NCBI RefSeq assembly: GCF_025717555.1
Contig: NZ_JAJIRP010000010.1
Coordinates: 1-64,000, forward strand
Direction of reading: 5' to 3'
Origin: Paucibacter sp. B2R-40
GTDB taxonomy: Bacteria > Pseudomonadota > Gammaproteobacteria > Burkholderiales > Burkholderiaceae_C
DNA length: 64,000 nucleotides
In this document: positions 19,552 to 28,732 of the stretch, in pieces
Position numbering within the stretch: the stretch's first letter is position 1
Layout: every line of letters begins with the position of its first letter
Position numbers and translations under genes: made by a program
The notes under the pieces: generated by a model
What the model was told of the DNA's origin: nothing
Database searches by the model: none
The model's input: only the letters and a program-made list of their open reading frames with translations

Positions 19552-19582
19552 AAAGCCCAGTTGGAAACAACCGGGCTTTTTT
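19552..19582 (+). terminator. Terminator of rhlE
   Basis: The stem AGCCCAGTTG with CAACCGGGCT (one mismatch) has a GAAA loop and is followed by six T, about 40 bases past the rhlE stop. Confidence 0.88.
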
Positions 19583-19686
19583 CATTTTTGAGCCCAACAA
19601 TCAAGCGTCATAACCCTCAGTCTTGGCAGTATTGACACCTTGGCGCGACAGCTCGCATGAAAACTGCGGCAGGCAGGTCCTTGACG

Positions 19687-19719
19687 CTTCACAATCCCGG
19701 ATTTGCTGGCCTTGTGAAG
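19687..19719 (+). promoter_or_regulatory. Inverted repeat covering the ribosome binding region of the beta-helix gene
   Basis: CTTCACAA (19687-19694) and TTGTGAAG (19712-19719) form a perfect 8-base-pair inverted repeat with a 17-base loop. The right arm contains the only Shine-Dalgarno-like GAAG, 7 bases before the ATG. In RNA it could mask initiation; in DNA it could be an operator. Confidence 0.4.
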
Positions 19720-19726
19720 ATATGTG

Positions 19727-21232
19727 ATGAAACTCTCTCCGAGAAAGCTGCTCCTGTGGCTGGCTGCGATCGTCATTGCGGTCGTACTGTTGATGGCCTA
19801 TTTATTGCTGCGGCAGTTCGAATTTGAAAAGCTCAGGGACGAATACAAGGAACGCACGCCCGGCGAGTTGATTCGTTATGCCAGATTGCGCCTGATTGGG
19901 CACGACAAGCTCGAAGCTCTTTTGCTTGGACCTTTGCGATATGTCGAAACGCGCGTTGAGCGCTCGGTTCCCGACATCCAGTTGCCGGCGAAAGGCAAAG
20001 GACAGCAAAGCCATAGCCATGGGCCTGTGCAGTACCTGGCCAACGGCCAACCCATCCCCGAATTGCTGGCGAGCAGTCCAGACGGCACATACCTCAGTGC
20101 GGCAAGCATTCGGGTGGCTACATCCGAAGCTCTCGCGCAAGCAGTACTGAGCGCTCGGGCAGGGCAAACTATTTTGATTGAACCTGGCCGCTACCTGATC
20201 AAATCCAAGATCAGGACAGGCTTTGGCGGCGAACGAGATCTGCCAATCACATTGCGGGCGGACAAACCAGGTTCGGTCCGCATCGACTTCAACACCGTTG
20301 AAGGATTCAAGGTCAGTCACCCATTTTGGGTGTTTGAAAACCTGCATATTCGCGGTGTCTGCGAACCTGCCGGTGACTGCGAACATGCCTTTCATATCGT
20401 CGGCAAAGCCAGCAGCGTCGTACTGCGAAACAATCTGATCGAAGACTTCAATGCGCATATCAAGGTGAATGGTGAAGGCGGCAATTGGCCGGACCACGGC
20501 CTCGTGCAATTCAATACCTTGACCAATAGCCGTACGCGGGACACCGGCCTGCCGGTCACACCGCTCGACCTTGTCGCAGCCAGCAAGTGGCGCGTGGCCG
20601 ACAACATCATCAGCAATTTCGCCAAGTCTGGCGGCAACCAAATCTCCTATGGCGTGTTCATGAAGGGAGGTGGGCATGGCGGTCGCATCGAGCGCAATTT
20701 GATCGTCTGCACGCCGCGCGAGATCTCCCAGCCGGGGGTTCGCGTCGGCCTGTCCTTTGGCGGCGGAACAACCGACAAGGCAGCCTGCCGGGACCAGCTT
20801 TGCCAATCTGAACATACCGCCGGCTTGGCCATCAATAACGTCATAGCCCACTGCAATGACTTTGGCATTGACGTCAACCGAGCAAGCTCGATCCTTGTTG
20901 CCCACAACACGCTGATCAATACCGCAGGCATCGACGTTCGCGGCGGGCAGGCCACTGCGACCATCTACGGGAATTTGCTTGAAGGCCGAATTAGGCTGCG
21001 CGATGGTAGTCAGGCCAAGTCGAGCATGAACGAAGTCAGTGCAATGCTGCCCATGCTGAAGAACGCCGATGCCTTGGATTTGCGCTGGCGCGCTGCGATT
21101 GACACTGTGCCCTCAACGCCCTTGGTGACCGAAGACTTTTGCGGAGCCCCCCGCAGCACAGGCACCCCGCCGGGGGCAATCAATCCGGAGCCGATTTGCC
21201 TAAGTCCTGCGTCCCGCAGGGACTTGCCATGA
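19727..21232 (+). CDS. Membrane-anchored right-handed beta-helix protein
   Basis: This 501-residue protein has a single N-terminal membrane anchor (about 7-28) after a short basic start, with no obvious cleavage site, so the body probably lies in the periplasm. From about residue 125 it shows parallel beta-helix features like those of chondroitinase-B/alginate-lyase-type folds: ALAQAVLSARAGQTILIEPG, then repeated strands such as SVVLRNNLIEDFN, WRVADNIISNFA and RIERNLIVC, and later AGLAINNVIAHCNDFGIDVN. A polysaccharide target is suggested but I cannot see a proven catalytic set. It is the first of five genes joined by 4-base overlaps. A GTG one codon upstream is possible. Confidence 0.8.
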   Translation: MKLSPRKLLLWLAAIVIAVVLLMAYLLLRQFEFEKLRDEYKERTPGELIRYARLRLIGHDKLEALLLGPLRYVETRVERSVPDIQLPAKGKGQQSHSHGPVQYLANGQPIPELLASSPDGTYLSAASIRVATSEALAQAVLSARAGQTILIEPGRYLIKSKIRTGFGGERDLPITLRADKPGSVRIDFNTVEGFKVSHPFWVFENLHIRGVCEPAGDCEHAFHIVGKASSVVLRNNLIEDFNAHIKVNGEGGNWPDHGLVQFNTLTNSRTRDTGLPVTPLDLVAASKWRVADNIISNFAKSGGNQISYGVFMKGGGHGGRIERNLIVCTPREISQPGVRVGLSFGGGTTDKAACRDQLCQSEHTAGLAINNVIAHCNDFGIDVNRASSILVAHNTLINTAGIDVRGGQATATIYGNLLEGRIRLRDGSQAKSSMNEVSAMLPMLKNADALDLRWRAAIDTVPSTPLVTEDFCGAPRSTGTPPGAINPEPICLSPASRRDLP

Positions 21233-21906
21233 GCCACATCAAGCAACAGGTCTGGCTGGCCGGCGCCACCGGCTTGGTAGGGCGGGCCTTGTTGACGCAG
21301 TTGCTGCATGAACCCATCCAGCTTCATGCTTTGTTGCGCCACCCGGCCAAGGATTTACCGAGCAGCCCCAGGCTGCAACTGCATCAGGTCGATTTCACCC
21401 GAGCAGATCTTGCTGCGTGCGACTTGGACCACCCAGACGCTGTCTATATCTGCTTGGGCAGCACGATGGCCGTGGCCGGCTCGCAAGCCGCCTTTCGAGC
21501 GGTCGACTTTGACGCGGTGCTGAATGTGGCCCGCGCGGCGCGGGCGGCCGGAGCGAGCCGTTGCGCGGTGGTGTCGGCACTTGGCGCCGACCCGGCATCG
21601 GCCGTTTTCTACAACCGGGTCAAAGGCGACATGGAGCAAGCCTTGATCGCGCTGCAGTTCGAGCATTTGGTGATCGCCAGGCCTTCGCTGTTGGCCGGCG
21701 AACGAGAAAAGCTGGGCCAAGCCAGGCGCAGTGGCGAAGCCTGGGCCTTGCGCTTGAGCAAGCCCTTTTACTCGCTGATCCCGAGCAAATGGCGGCCCAT
21801 TCGCGCCGAAGTACTCGCCCGCGCATTGATACTTGCCCTAGGTCAAGACGGCCCGGCAGTGCATCTGCTTGAATCCGATGAACTTCAATCATTGGGCGCC
21901 ACATGA
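21229..21906 (+). CDS. NAD(P)-binding atypical SDR (TIP30/YwnB-like)
   Basis: This 225-residue Rossmann-fold protein has WLAGATGLVGRALL as nucleotide-binding motif and YNRVK as a YxxxK-type catalytic pair, with RPSLLAGER downstream. It resembles the NAD(P)H-binding oxidoreductases related to HTATIP2/TIP30 and is predicted cytoplasmic. The substrate is unknown. The ATG at 21229 overlaps the upstream stop in ATGA, and its own stop overlaps the next start in the same way, which argues for translational coupling. A longer upstream reading frame would lie inside the beta-helix gene and is rejected. Confidence 0.9.
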   Translation: MSHIKQQVWLAGATGLVGRALLTQLLHEPIQLHALLRHPAKDLPSSPRLQLHQVDFTRADLAACDLDHPDAVYICLGSTMAVAGSQAAFRAVDFDAVLNVARAARAAGASRCAVVSALGADPASAVFYNRVKGDMEQALIALQFEHLVIARPSLLAGEREKLGQARRSGEAWALRLSKPFYSLIPSKWRPIRAEVLARALILALGQDGPAVHLLESDELQSLGAT

Positions 21907-23285
21907 AACTCAGCTTCCTCGGCGCGGCCGATTGCGTGACCGGCTCACGCCATCTGCTGGACTTGGGCGGGCAGCGTCTGCTCTTGGACTGCGGTCTGTT
22001 TCAAGGTTTCAAACAACTGCGTGAGCGCAATTGGGCCGGGCTGGGCGTGGCGGCAGCCAGCATTGACGCGGTCTTGCTCTCGCACGCTCATCTGGATCAC
22101 AGCGGCTATATCCCGGCGCTGCGCGGCCAAGGCTTCAAGGGACAGGTTTTCTCCACCGGTGCGACCCGTGATCTGTGCGAGGTCTTGCTGCTGGACAGCG
22201 CCCATCTGCAAGAAGAAGACGCCCGCCGCGCCAACCGCCAGGGCACGAGCAAACATGCCAAGGCGCTGCCGCTTTACACCGTCAACGACACCAAGAAGGC
22301 CTTGACACACTTTGTCGGCCTGCCGCGTGATGGGCGCCTCAAACTGGGCAGCGGCGCCGACCAAGCAGAAATTCGCTTCACCCCGGTCGGCCATCTGCTG
22401 GGTGCTTGTGCGATCAGCGTTAGTGCCCAGGGCAAGACCTTGGTTTACTCCGGTGATGTCGGTCGCCACAACGATCTCTTGATGCCCGCACCGCAGCGCG
22501 TCGAAGAAGCCGACATCCTTCTGATCGAATCCACCTACGGCAATCGCCTGCACCCCGCCGAGGACGTGCAGGCGCGGCTGGCGCAAATCCTGCGCAGCAC
22601 CTTCAAGCGCGGTGGCACGGTGTTGCTGCCCAGTTTCGCGGTAGGTCGCGCGCAGGCGCTGCTCTTGGTGCTGCAGCGCCTGCGTGAGACCGGCGAGCTG
22701 GCTCAGGATGTGCCGATCTATCTAGACAGCCCGATGGCGCTGCAGGCCACCGAGTTGACGATCAAACACAAAAAGCTGCTGCGCATTGGCGCGTCCGACG
22801 CCGCCGGCTTGTTTGACGGCGTGAAGCTGGTCACCAAGGGCGCCGACTCTTTAAAATTGGCGAGCCAGTTGGCCTCGGCGCGTGCGCGCCCGGCCATCGT
22901 CATCTCGGCCAGCGGCATGGCCACCGGCGGGCGGGTGTTGAACTACATCGAAACCCTGGCGCCGCAAGCCCGCCACCACATCGCCTTCCCGGGCTTTCAA
23001 GTGTCGGGCAGCCGCGGCGCCAAGATGGTTGAAGGTGATCGCGAGATCAAGCTGCACGGCAAATACATCGCTGTGAACGCCGAAATCAGCCACCTGGAGG
23101 GCTTCTCCGGCCACGCCGATGCGGACGGCCTGATGGCCTGGATGCGCGGCTTCAAAAAAGCGCCCAGCCAAGTCTTTGTCGTGCACGGCGAGCCCGCCGC
23201 CAGCGACGCGTTGCGCAGCCGCATTCAGGATGAACTGGGTTGGCCGGTGAGAGTCCCGCAGCATGGAGAGACCGTCGCCTTGTGA
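21903..23285 (+). CDS. Metallo-beta-lactamase / beta-CASP RNA exonuclease
   Basis: This 460-residue enzyme has the metallo-beta-lactamase core (SHAHLDHSG metal motif, GHLLGACAI, YSGDVGRH) with an inserted beta-CASP domain (LIESTYGNR, LPSFAVGRAQ, DSPMA) and the C-terminal GFSGHADADGLMAW, the full set for a zinc-dependent nucleic-acid-processing enzyme. It is close to CPSF73-like and 'RNA specificity factor' hydrolases and probably processes RNA. It is the third gene of the overlapping chain; its ATG shares ATGA with the upstream stop. Confidence 0.95.
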   Translation: MKLSFLGAADCVTGSRHLLDLGGQRLLLDCGLFQGFKQLRERNWAGLGVAAASIDAVLLSHAHLDHSGYIPALRGQGFKGQVFSTGATRDLCEVLLLDSAHLQEEDARRANRQGTSKHAKALPLYTVNDTKKALTHFVGLPRDGRLKLGSGADQAEIRFTPVGHLLGACAISVSAQGKTLVYSGDVGRHNDLLMPAPQRVEEADILLIESTYGNRLHPAEDVQARLAQILRSTFKRGGTVLLPSFAVGRAQALLLVLQRLRETGELAQDVPIYLDSPMALQATELTIKHKKLLRIGASDAAGLFDGVKLVTKGADSLKLASQLASARARPAIVISASGMATGGRVLNYIETLAPQARHHIAFPGFQVSGSRGAKMVEGDREIKLHGKYIAVNAEISHLEGFSGHADADGLMAWMRGFKKAPSQVFVVHGEPAASDALRSRIQDELGWPVRVPQHGETVAL

Positions 23286-24577
23286 ATGCTCTGGAGCAAG
23301 CCTTCGGCGATCAGGCCACCTTCGCCATGGGGCTGTTGGCCGCATTGGGCAGCGGCTTGCTGATCGGGCTGGAGCGCGAGCGTCACAAAGGCCGCGGCCA
23401 TAAAGGCGGGCGAAGTCTTGAACCGGCGGGGCTGCGCACCTTCACCATCGCTGCCCTTGCCGGCGCGCTGGCCCATGGTTTGGCAGTGCCGGGCTTGGTC
23501 GCGGTGGGCGCATTGGCGATCACGGTGCTGGCGGCGATGGCTTACTTCCGCAGCAGTGAGCAAGACCCGGGTCTGACCACCGAGATGGCCATGCTGGCCA
23601 CCTATTTGATCGGCGTGCTGTGCGTGCAGGCGCCGCTCTTGGGCGCACCGGCCGCCGTCGCCCTGACCGCCTTGCTGAGTGCGCGCACCGGCTTGCACCG
23701 TTTCGCCACACGCGTGTTGCGCGAAGATGAGCTGCATGACGGCTTGCTGCTGGCCGCGCTGGGCTTGGTGGTGCTGCCCCTGATGCCGACCGAGCCGCTG
23801 CCTTGGCTGGCCGGCATGAAGGCGCACTCACTGATGGGCTTGCTGCTATTACTGCTGGGTCTGCAAGCTGTCGGTTATGTGGCGCTGCGATTGCTCGGGG
23901 CCCAGACCGGTTTGGCGCTGTCGGGTCTGCTGTCTGGCCTGGTGTCCAGCACGGCCACCATCGCCACCATGGGTCAGCGCGCCAAGAGCCAGCCACAGCT
24001 GCAATTGGCCTGCGCCTCAGGCGCTGTGATGTCCACCGCCGCCACCTGGCTGCAAGCCTGCCTGATGCTGCTGGCGATGGCGCCGCAAGCGGCGCTGCAG
24101 TTTTTACCGCTGGGAGCGGCCGGCATGCTGGTATCCGGTGGCCTGGGCCTGTTGCTGGCCAGGCAGGCGCGCCGAAGCTCGGTTGCTGGCCCGGCAGCAC
24201 CGCAGACCGGCGGACCGCTGCGGCTGAAGGAGGCCGCGCTGATCGCCTTGCTGCTCAGCGGCGTTGCGGTCTTGGTCAGCTGGGCCGAACAGCAGTTTGG
24301 CAGCGCCGGCATGATGGCGGCCGTCGCCTTGGCCGGCCTGGCCGACGCGCATGCGCCGGTGGCCTCGCTGGCCGGCTTGGCCCATGCAGGCAAGATCGAC
24401 ACCAGCTTGATGTGCCAGGGTGTGCTGATCGCCATCGCCAGCAATAGCGTGACCAGGACCATCACCGCCTGGCTGACCGGCGGGCACCGCTTTGCCTTCA
24501 TCGTCGGCGCAGTGCTGGCCACTTCATTGGCGCTGGCCACCGCCTTGCTATGGGTCATACTGCCGGCCCAGCCATGA
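23282..24577 (+). CDS. MgtC/SapB and DUF4010 inner-membrane protein
   Basis: This 431-residue polytopic membrane protein has an N-terminal MgtC-like half (LLAALGSGLLIGLERERHKG, LRTFTIAALAGAL) and a C-terminal DUF4010 half (GLLSGLVSSTATIATMGQRA, AGLADAHAP, SNSVTRTITAW). About twelve hydrophobic segments are visible. MgtC members affect Mg2+ starvation growth and ATP synthase, but the role of fused forms is not established. I chose GTG at 23282, which overlaps the preceding stop in GTGA; a GGAGAGA box lies upstream. Confidence 0.9.
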   Translation: MNALEQAFGDQATFAMGLLAALGSGLLIGLERERHKGRGHKGGRSLEPAGLRTFTIAALAGALAHGLAVPGLVAVGALAITVLAAMAYFRSSEQDPGLTTEMAMLATYLIGVLCVQAPLLGAPAAVALTALLSARTGLHRFATRVLREDELHDGLLLAALGLVVLPLMPTEPLPWLAGMKAHSLMGLLLLLLGLQAVGYVALRLLGAQTGLALSGLLSGLVSSTATIATMGQRAKSQPQLQLACASGAVMSTAATWLQACLMLLAMAPQAALQFLPLGAAGMLVSGGLGLLLARQARRSSVAGPAAPQTGGPLRLKEAALIALLLSGVAVLVSWAEQQFGSAGMMAAVALAGLADAHAPVASLAGLAHAGKIDTSLMCQGVLIAIASNSVTRTITAWLTGGHRFAFIVGAVLATSLALATALLWVILPAQP

Positions 24578-26541
24578 AGACCCAGCCTCCCATCTCACTC
24601 GCTCAGATTGACTTTTCCGACCCGGCCGCGCCCATGGCGCCGGCTTTCGGAGATGTGTATCACAGCCGCGCCGGGGCACTTGAACAGGCCCGGCATGTCT
24701 TTTTGGGGGCGAATGACTTGCCGGCGCGCTGGGCGGGAAGGCGAGAATTCGTCATTCTGGAAACCGGCTTCGGCCTGGGCAATAACTTTCTAGCCACTTG
24801 GCATGCATGGGAACAAGACCCTGAGCGCTGCCAAACGCTGAGCTTCATCAGCATCGAGAAGCACCCGCTGACCCTGAAAGACCTCAAGCAAGCCCATCTG
24901 AACTCTGCACTGCCCGAGTTGGCGGCCCAGCTTTGCCAAGCCTGGCCGCCGCTGACGCCGAATTTGCACAGACTGGTGTTCGCCGGCGGGCGTGTCCAGC
25001 TGCTGCTGTGTCTGGGCGACGCGCAAGCCTGGCTGCGTGAATTGGTGGCCGAGGTTGACGCGTTCTACCTCGATGGCTTCAACCCAAAGCAGAACCCCGC
25101 CATGTGGGACAAGCATTTGCTCAAAGGCATAGCGCGCCACGCGGCGCCCGGCGCCACGGCCGCGTCCTGGAGTGTGGCGCCGCAGCTGCGTGAGGGTTTG
25201 ACGGCGGCGGGCTTTAGCACCTCGCGCCAACGTGGCTTTGCCAACAAAGGCGGCATGTGTGTGGCCCGTTTCACGCCAAGACATGCGGCGCAAAAACCTG
25301 TCGGGCGCCAGGCCCTGGCGCCCCAAGCCCGCCACGCGCTAATCATTGGTGCCGGCTTGGCCGGTGCCGCCTGCGCCTGGGCGCTGGCCGAGCGCGGCAT
25401 CCTGAGCACGGTCATCGATGCCCAAGCCGGACCGGCCATGGGCGCGTCGGGCAATCCGGGCGGTCTGTACCACGGCACCTTGAATCCAGACGACGGCCTG
25501 CATGCACGTTTCAACCGCGCCTGTGCGCTGGAAACCGAAAGAGTCTTGCGGCGTTTGCCGGCGCTGCCTTGGCATCAGCAAGGCCTGTTGCGGATCGAGA
25601 CCGCGCGCTACTGGACCCAAATGCAAGCGCTGATCGCTCGGCTGGGCCTGCCGCCAGACTATGTGCAGGCGCTGAGCCAAACAGAGGCCGAGGCACGCAG
25701 CGGACTGCGCCTGGGCCGGCCGGCCTGGTTTTACCCGGGCGGTGGCGCGCTGGCGCCTGCTGCTTATATTGCGGCCCTGCTGCGGGCCAGTGGTGCGCAG
25801 CAACTGTACGGCTACAAGGTCGCGCGCGTGAGCCGCCGCGCTGACGGTGAACAGACATGGTCGGCCTGGTCCGATGCTGGCCGCTTGCTCGGCGAGGCAC
25901 AGCTATTGATCCTGGCCGGCGGGCAGCAGGGCCAGGCCTTGCTGCAAGACCTGGCCCCGGGTCTGCCCTTGATGATGCAGCGCGGCCAGCTCAGCCATAT
26001 TGCGCAAGCCGACGGGAGACCGTCCCTGCCGGTGGCCGGCCTGGGCTATGCGATCGCCGATCAAGCCGGCGGCCTGTGGTGCGGCGCGACCAATCAGGAC
26101 GGTGACCCGCGGCCCGACTTGCTGGCCGAGGACCATCTGCGCAACTTGGCTCAATACGCGCAGCTGGCGAATCTCGACGAGGCCGCGGCGGCCAAGTTGC
26201 AGGTCAGCGGCGGGCGCGTTGGCTGGCGCCTGGCCACACCCGACCGCATGCCCTTGGTTGGCGGCCTGCCCCAACTGGACAGCCAGGGCCAGCCCATCCT
26301 GGCAGAGCAACTGCGTTTCACTGCGCGTGAGGCGGGCCTGGCCGTTTGCTCGGGCTTCGGCTCACGCGGCATCGGCTGGGCAGCCATGTGCGCGCAGGTG
26401 CTGGCAGCCCAAGTGAGCGGTGCGCCGATCCCCATTGAGGCCAGCCTGCTCGATGCAATAGATCCGGCACGATTTGCCCTGCGGGGCCGCCGCGTAGGCA
26501 AATCCATTGGCACAGCCCATGGCACCCAAAGTTCGGTTTAA
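24574..26541 (+). CDS. mnmC: Bifunctional tRNA mnm5s2U34 biosynthesis protein MnmC
   Basis: This enzyme finishes the wobble uridine modification mnm5s2U in tRNA: the C-terminal FAD domain removes the carboxymethyl group and the N-terminal SAM domain adds the methyl. The 655-residue protein has the methyltransferase half (about 1-235, ILETGFGLGNNFLATWHAW, DAFYLDGFNPKQNP) and the FAD half beginning IIGAGLAGAACAWALAERG, with SGNPGGLYHGTLNPDDG and CSGFGSRGIGWA. It starts in ATGA with the upstream stop and is the last of the chain. Confidence 0.96.
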   Translation: MKTQPPISLAQIDFSDPAAPMAPAFGDVYHSRAGALEQARHVFLGANDLPARWAGRREFVILETGFGLGNNFLATWHAWEQDPERCQTLSFISIEKHPLTLKDLKQAHLNSALPELAAQLCQAWPPLTPNLHRLVFAGGRVQLLLCLGDAQAWLRELVAEVDAFYLDGFNPKQNPAMWDKHLLKGIARHAAPGATAASWSVAPQLREGLTAAGFSTSRQRGFANKGGMCVARFTPRHAAQKPVGRQALAPQARHALIIGAGLAGAACAWALAERGILSTVIDAQAGPAMGASGNPGGLYHGTLNPDDGLHARFNRACALETERVLRRLPALPWHQQGLLRIETARYWTQMQALIARLGLPPDYVQALSQTEAEARSGLRLGRPAWFYPGGGALAPAAYIAALLRASGAQQLYGYKVARVSRRADGEQTWSAWSDAGRLLGEAQLLILAGGQQGQALLQDLAPGLPLMMQRGQLSHIAQADGRPSLPVAGLGYAIADQAGGLWCGATNQDGDPRPDLLAEDHLRNLAQYAQLANLDEAAAAKLQVSGGRVGWRLATPDRMPLVGGLPQLDSQGQPILAEQLRFTAREAGLAVCSGFGSRGIGWAAMCAQVLAAQVSGAPIPIEASLLDAIDPARFALRGRRVGKSIGTAHGTQSSV

Positions 26542-26591
26542 TATGTGACGAGGGACCATCTAGGCTAACAAGGCCAACCTAGGCTTCGACC

Positions 26592-28664
26592 ATGTCCGAT
26601 CCGGCTTCGGCAGCACGGCCCGAAGCGCTTGAAGCGCTTGAAGCAATTGATCGTCTCGATGTAGACATCAGCTTGCAGCATGCCCGGGCCTATCTCACCG
26701 GTTTCGAGCAAGCTCATTTCGCCCATCATCTACAAGCCATACGCGCTGCAAGCTTGAACGGCGAGCAGGCGATTGAGCTTGAGTGCTTGCAGATCATGGC
26801 GATGTCGATGCAGGCCGATGCAAACCCGAATGAATTGCTGCTCAAGGCCCGCGAGTTGCTTGGCATGGGTCAAGCGCGTGGGGCCCTACTGGCCCAAGCG
26901 GCCGCTTGGCGCGCTATCCAATGGGTGCAGACCCGCCTGAAGCTGCATCATGCCGCACTCGAAAGCGTCGCCATGGCGGGCGAGCTTTACCAGCGCAGCG
27001 GCCACCCGGCGCTGGCGATGCTGATGCAGGTCAGTCGCTGCCCGGTACTGTTCATGGCGGAGATGTACGCCGAATTGCGCCAGGCCAGCACCGATCTATT
27101 GCAAGAAGGCGCCGCGCTGTCGCCCGCCATGCACCAATTGCTGCTCAATAACAAGGCCTCGGCGGCCTATTACCTGGCCAATGAGGAAAGCGATGCCTTG
27201 CTGGCCAAGGTCTATTGGCAGGAATGCCTGACCACACATCAGCAGGGTCTGCTGTTCACGCAGCAACATGGCCTGGCCTATGCCGAATTGGTGGCGCATT
27301 TGAACTTGGCCGTCGTCAACGCCACCTTGGGCCGGTCGGCGGACTGCCACAGGCATCTGGGCCTGCTGCATGAGCAATGCCAGGGCCAGCCCATGCAAGC
27401 ATCATGGCAGCTCTGGGAGCGGGTCAGCAGAGTGCTTTTGCAATGCCATGAAGGCAGCCGCGAGCAAGCCTGGCACGCCTTGCTCGCACTGGATGGCGAG
27501 CTGACCAACGGACCGCCACACAGCAGCGGCCACCGCGACGCCACCTTGCAGGCCATGCGTGTATTCGGCGAACGCTGGGGCTATCTGGACCAGGCATTGC
27601 GCGCCAGCCTGATGCAACTCAAACAAGAGCGCAGCCGCAAACGTGAGTTGGCGCGCGCCTTGGGAGAAACGGTCAACGCGGTGATCGAGCGGCCAAGGCT
27701 GCTGCAGGAAAACGAACAACTGACCCAGCACGGCACTGAGCTTGAGCTCTCACTGGCCCAACGCAACCAAGAGCTCAGCTTGGCGCTGGCCAAGGTGCAG
27801 GCCGAGGCTAGCGTGCGCGCTGCGGCCGAGACCGCCTTGCAGCAAGCGCATGATGAATTGGAGCAGCGCGTGCGCCAACGCACGGACGAGCTAGGTCAAG
27901 CGATGCGTGCCTTGATGCAGCAGGAAAAGCAACTCGCTTTGAGCCGCATGGTGGCGGGCATGGCACATGAAATGAACACGCCACTGGGCAATGCGCGCAT
28001 GGCCGCCAGCGCCATCCAAGAACGCAGCCAAGAGTTAGCAGACCAGACGGCCCAAGGCAGTTTGAAGCGCAGCCAGTTGCAACAGTTATTGGCTGGGCTG
28101 AGCGAAGGCGGTGCCTTGATGGACCGGGCGCTGGAGCGAGTCGGTGATCTGGTGCAACGTTTCAAGGCCTTGGATCAACCCAGCAGCCCAGAGGCCCGCA
28201 GTGACTTTGACTTGGTGACAGTGGTCGAGAGCCTCAGAGCTAACTGGAACAATCAACTGCAACAAAGTGGTGCAAAGCTCCGACTTGAACTGCCTGATGC
28301 CTTGACACTGCATGGCCATCCGCACGCGCTCTTTCAAGTGCTGCAACAGCTGTTTGAAAACAGCCTTCGCCACGGTCTGGCCGGCCGCAGGGACGGCAAT
28401 ATGTGGCTGACCGTGCACATCGACGGACAGCAATTGGCCTTGCAGTGGCAGGACGATGGCTGCGGCATACCGCCAGACCATTTGCCGCGTGTGTTTGAGC
28501 CTTTTTTCTCAACGCGCCTCGGTCAAGATGGCGCTGGCCTGGGCCTGACCATGCTGCACAGCTTGGTCGTAGACCTGATGGGCGGGCAAATCAATGTGAG
28601 CAGCCCCGCCCCAGGTTTGAGTGGACACGGCGGCACCCGGTTTGAGCTGATGCTGCCCATCTAG
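26592..28664 (+). CDS. Soluble sensor histidine kinase with helical-repeat sensor region
   Basis: This 690-residue kinase has no membrane segment. The first 330 residues are a helical-repeat (TPR-like) region rich in Ala/Leu pairs. A long coiled coil follows (about 345-445), then a HisKA-like helix with His459 in HEMNTPLGN and an HATPase domain (QLFENSLRHG, DDGCGIPPDH, AGLGLTMLH). The sequence between the H box and N box is short. It starts 50 bases after mnmC and has no response regulator beside it, so it is an orphan whose partner is elsewhere. The input is unknown. Confidence 0.9.
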   Translation: MSDPASAARPEALEALEAIDRLDVDISLQHARAYLTGFEQAHFAHHLQAIRAASLNGEQAIELECLQIMAMSMQADANPNELLLKARELLGMGQARGALLAQAAAWRAIQWVQTRLKLHHAALESVAMAGELYQRSGHPALAMLMQVSRCPVLFMAEMYAELRQASTDLLQEGAALSPAMHQLLLNNKASAAYYLANEESDALLAKVYWQECLTTHQQGLLFTQQHGLAYAELVAHLNLAVVNATLGRSADCHRHLGLLHEQCQGQPMQASWQLWERVSRVLLQCHEGSREQAWHALLALDGELTNGPPHSSGHRDATLQAMRVFGERWGYLDQALRASLMQLKQERSRKRELARALGETVNAVIERPRLLQENEQLTQHGTELELSLAQRNQELSLALAKVQAEASVRAAAETALQQAHDELEQRVRQRTDELGQAMRALMQQEKQLALSRMVAGMAHEMNTPLGNARMAASAIQERSQELADQTAQGSLKRSQLQQLLAGLSEGGALMDRALERVGDLVQRFKALDQPSSPEARSDFDLVTVVESLRANWNNQLQQSGAKLRLELPDALTLHGHPHALFQVLQQLFENSLRHGLAGRRDGNMWLTVHIDGQQLALQWQDDGCGIPPDHLPRVFEPFFSTRLGQDGAGLGLTMLHSLVVDLMGGQINVSSPAPGLSGHGGTRFELMLPI

Positions 28665-28732
28665 GCGAGCCGCATGAGCGACGCAAGGCGGTCTCAGCAG
28701 GCCGCCAAAGGCCGCAACAAGCCGCGCAAGAA

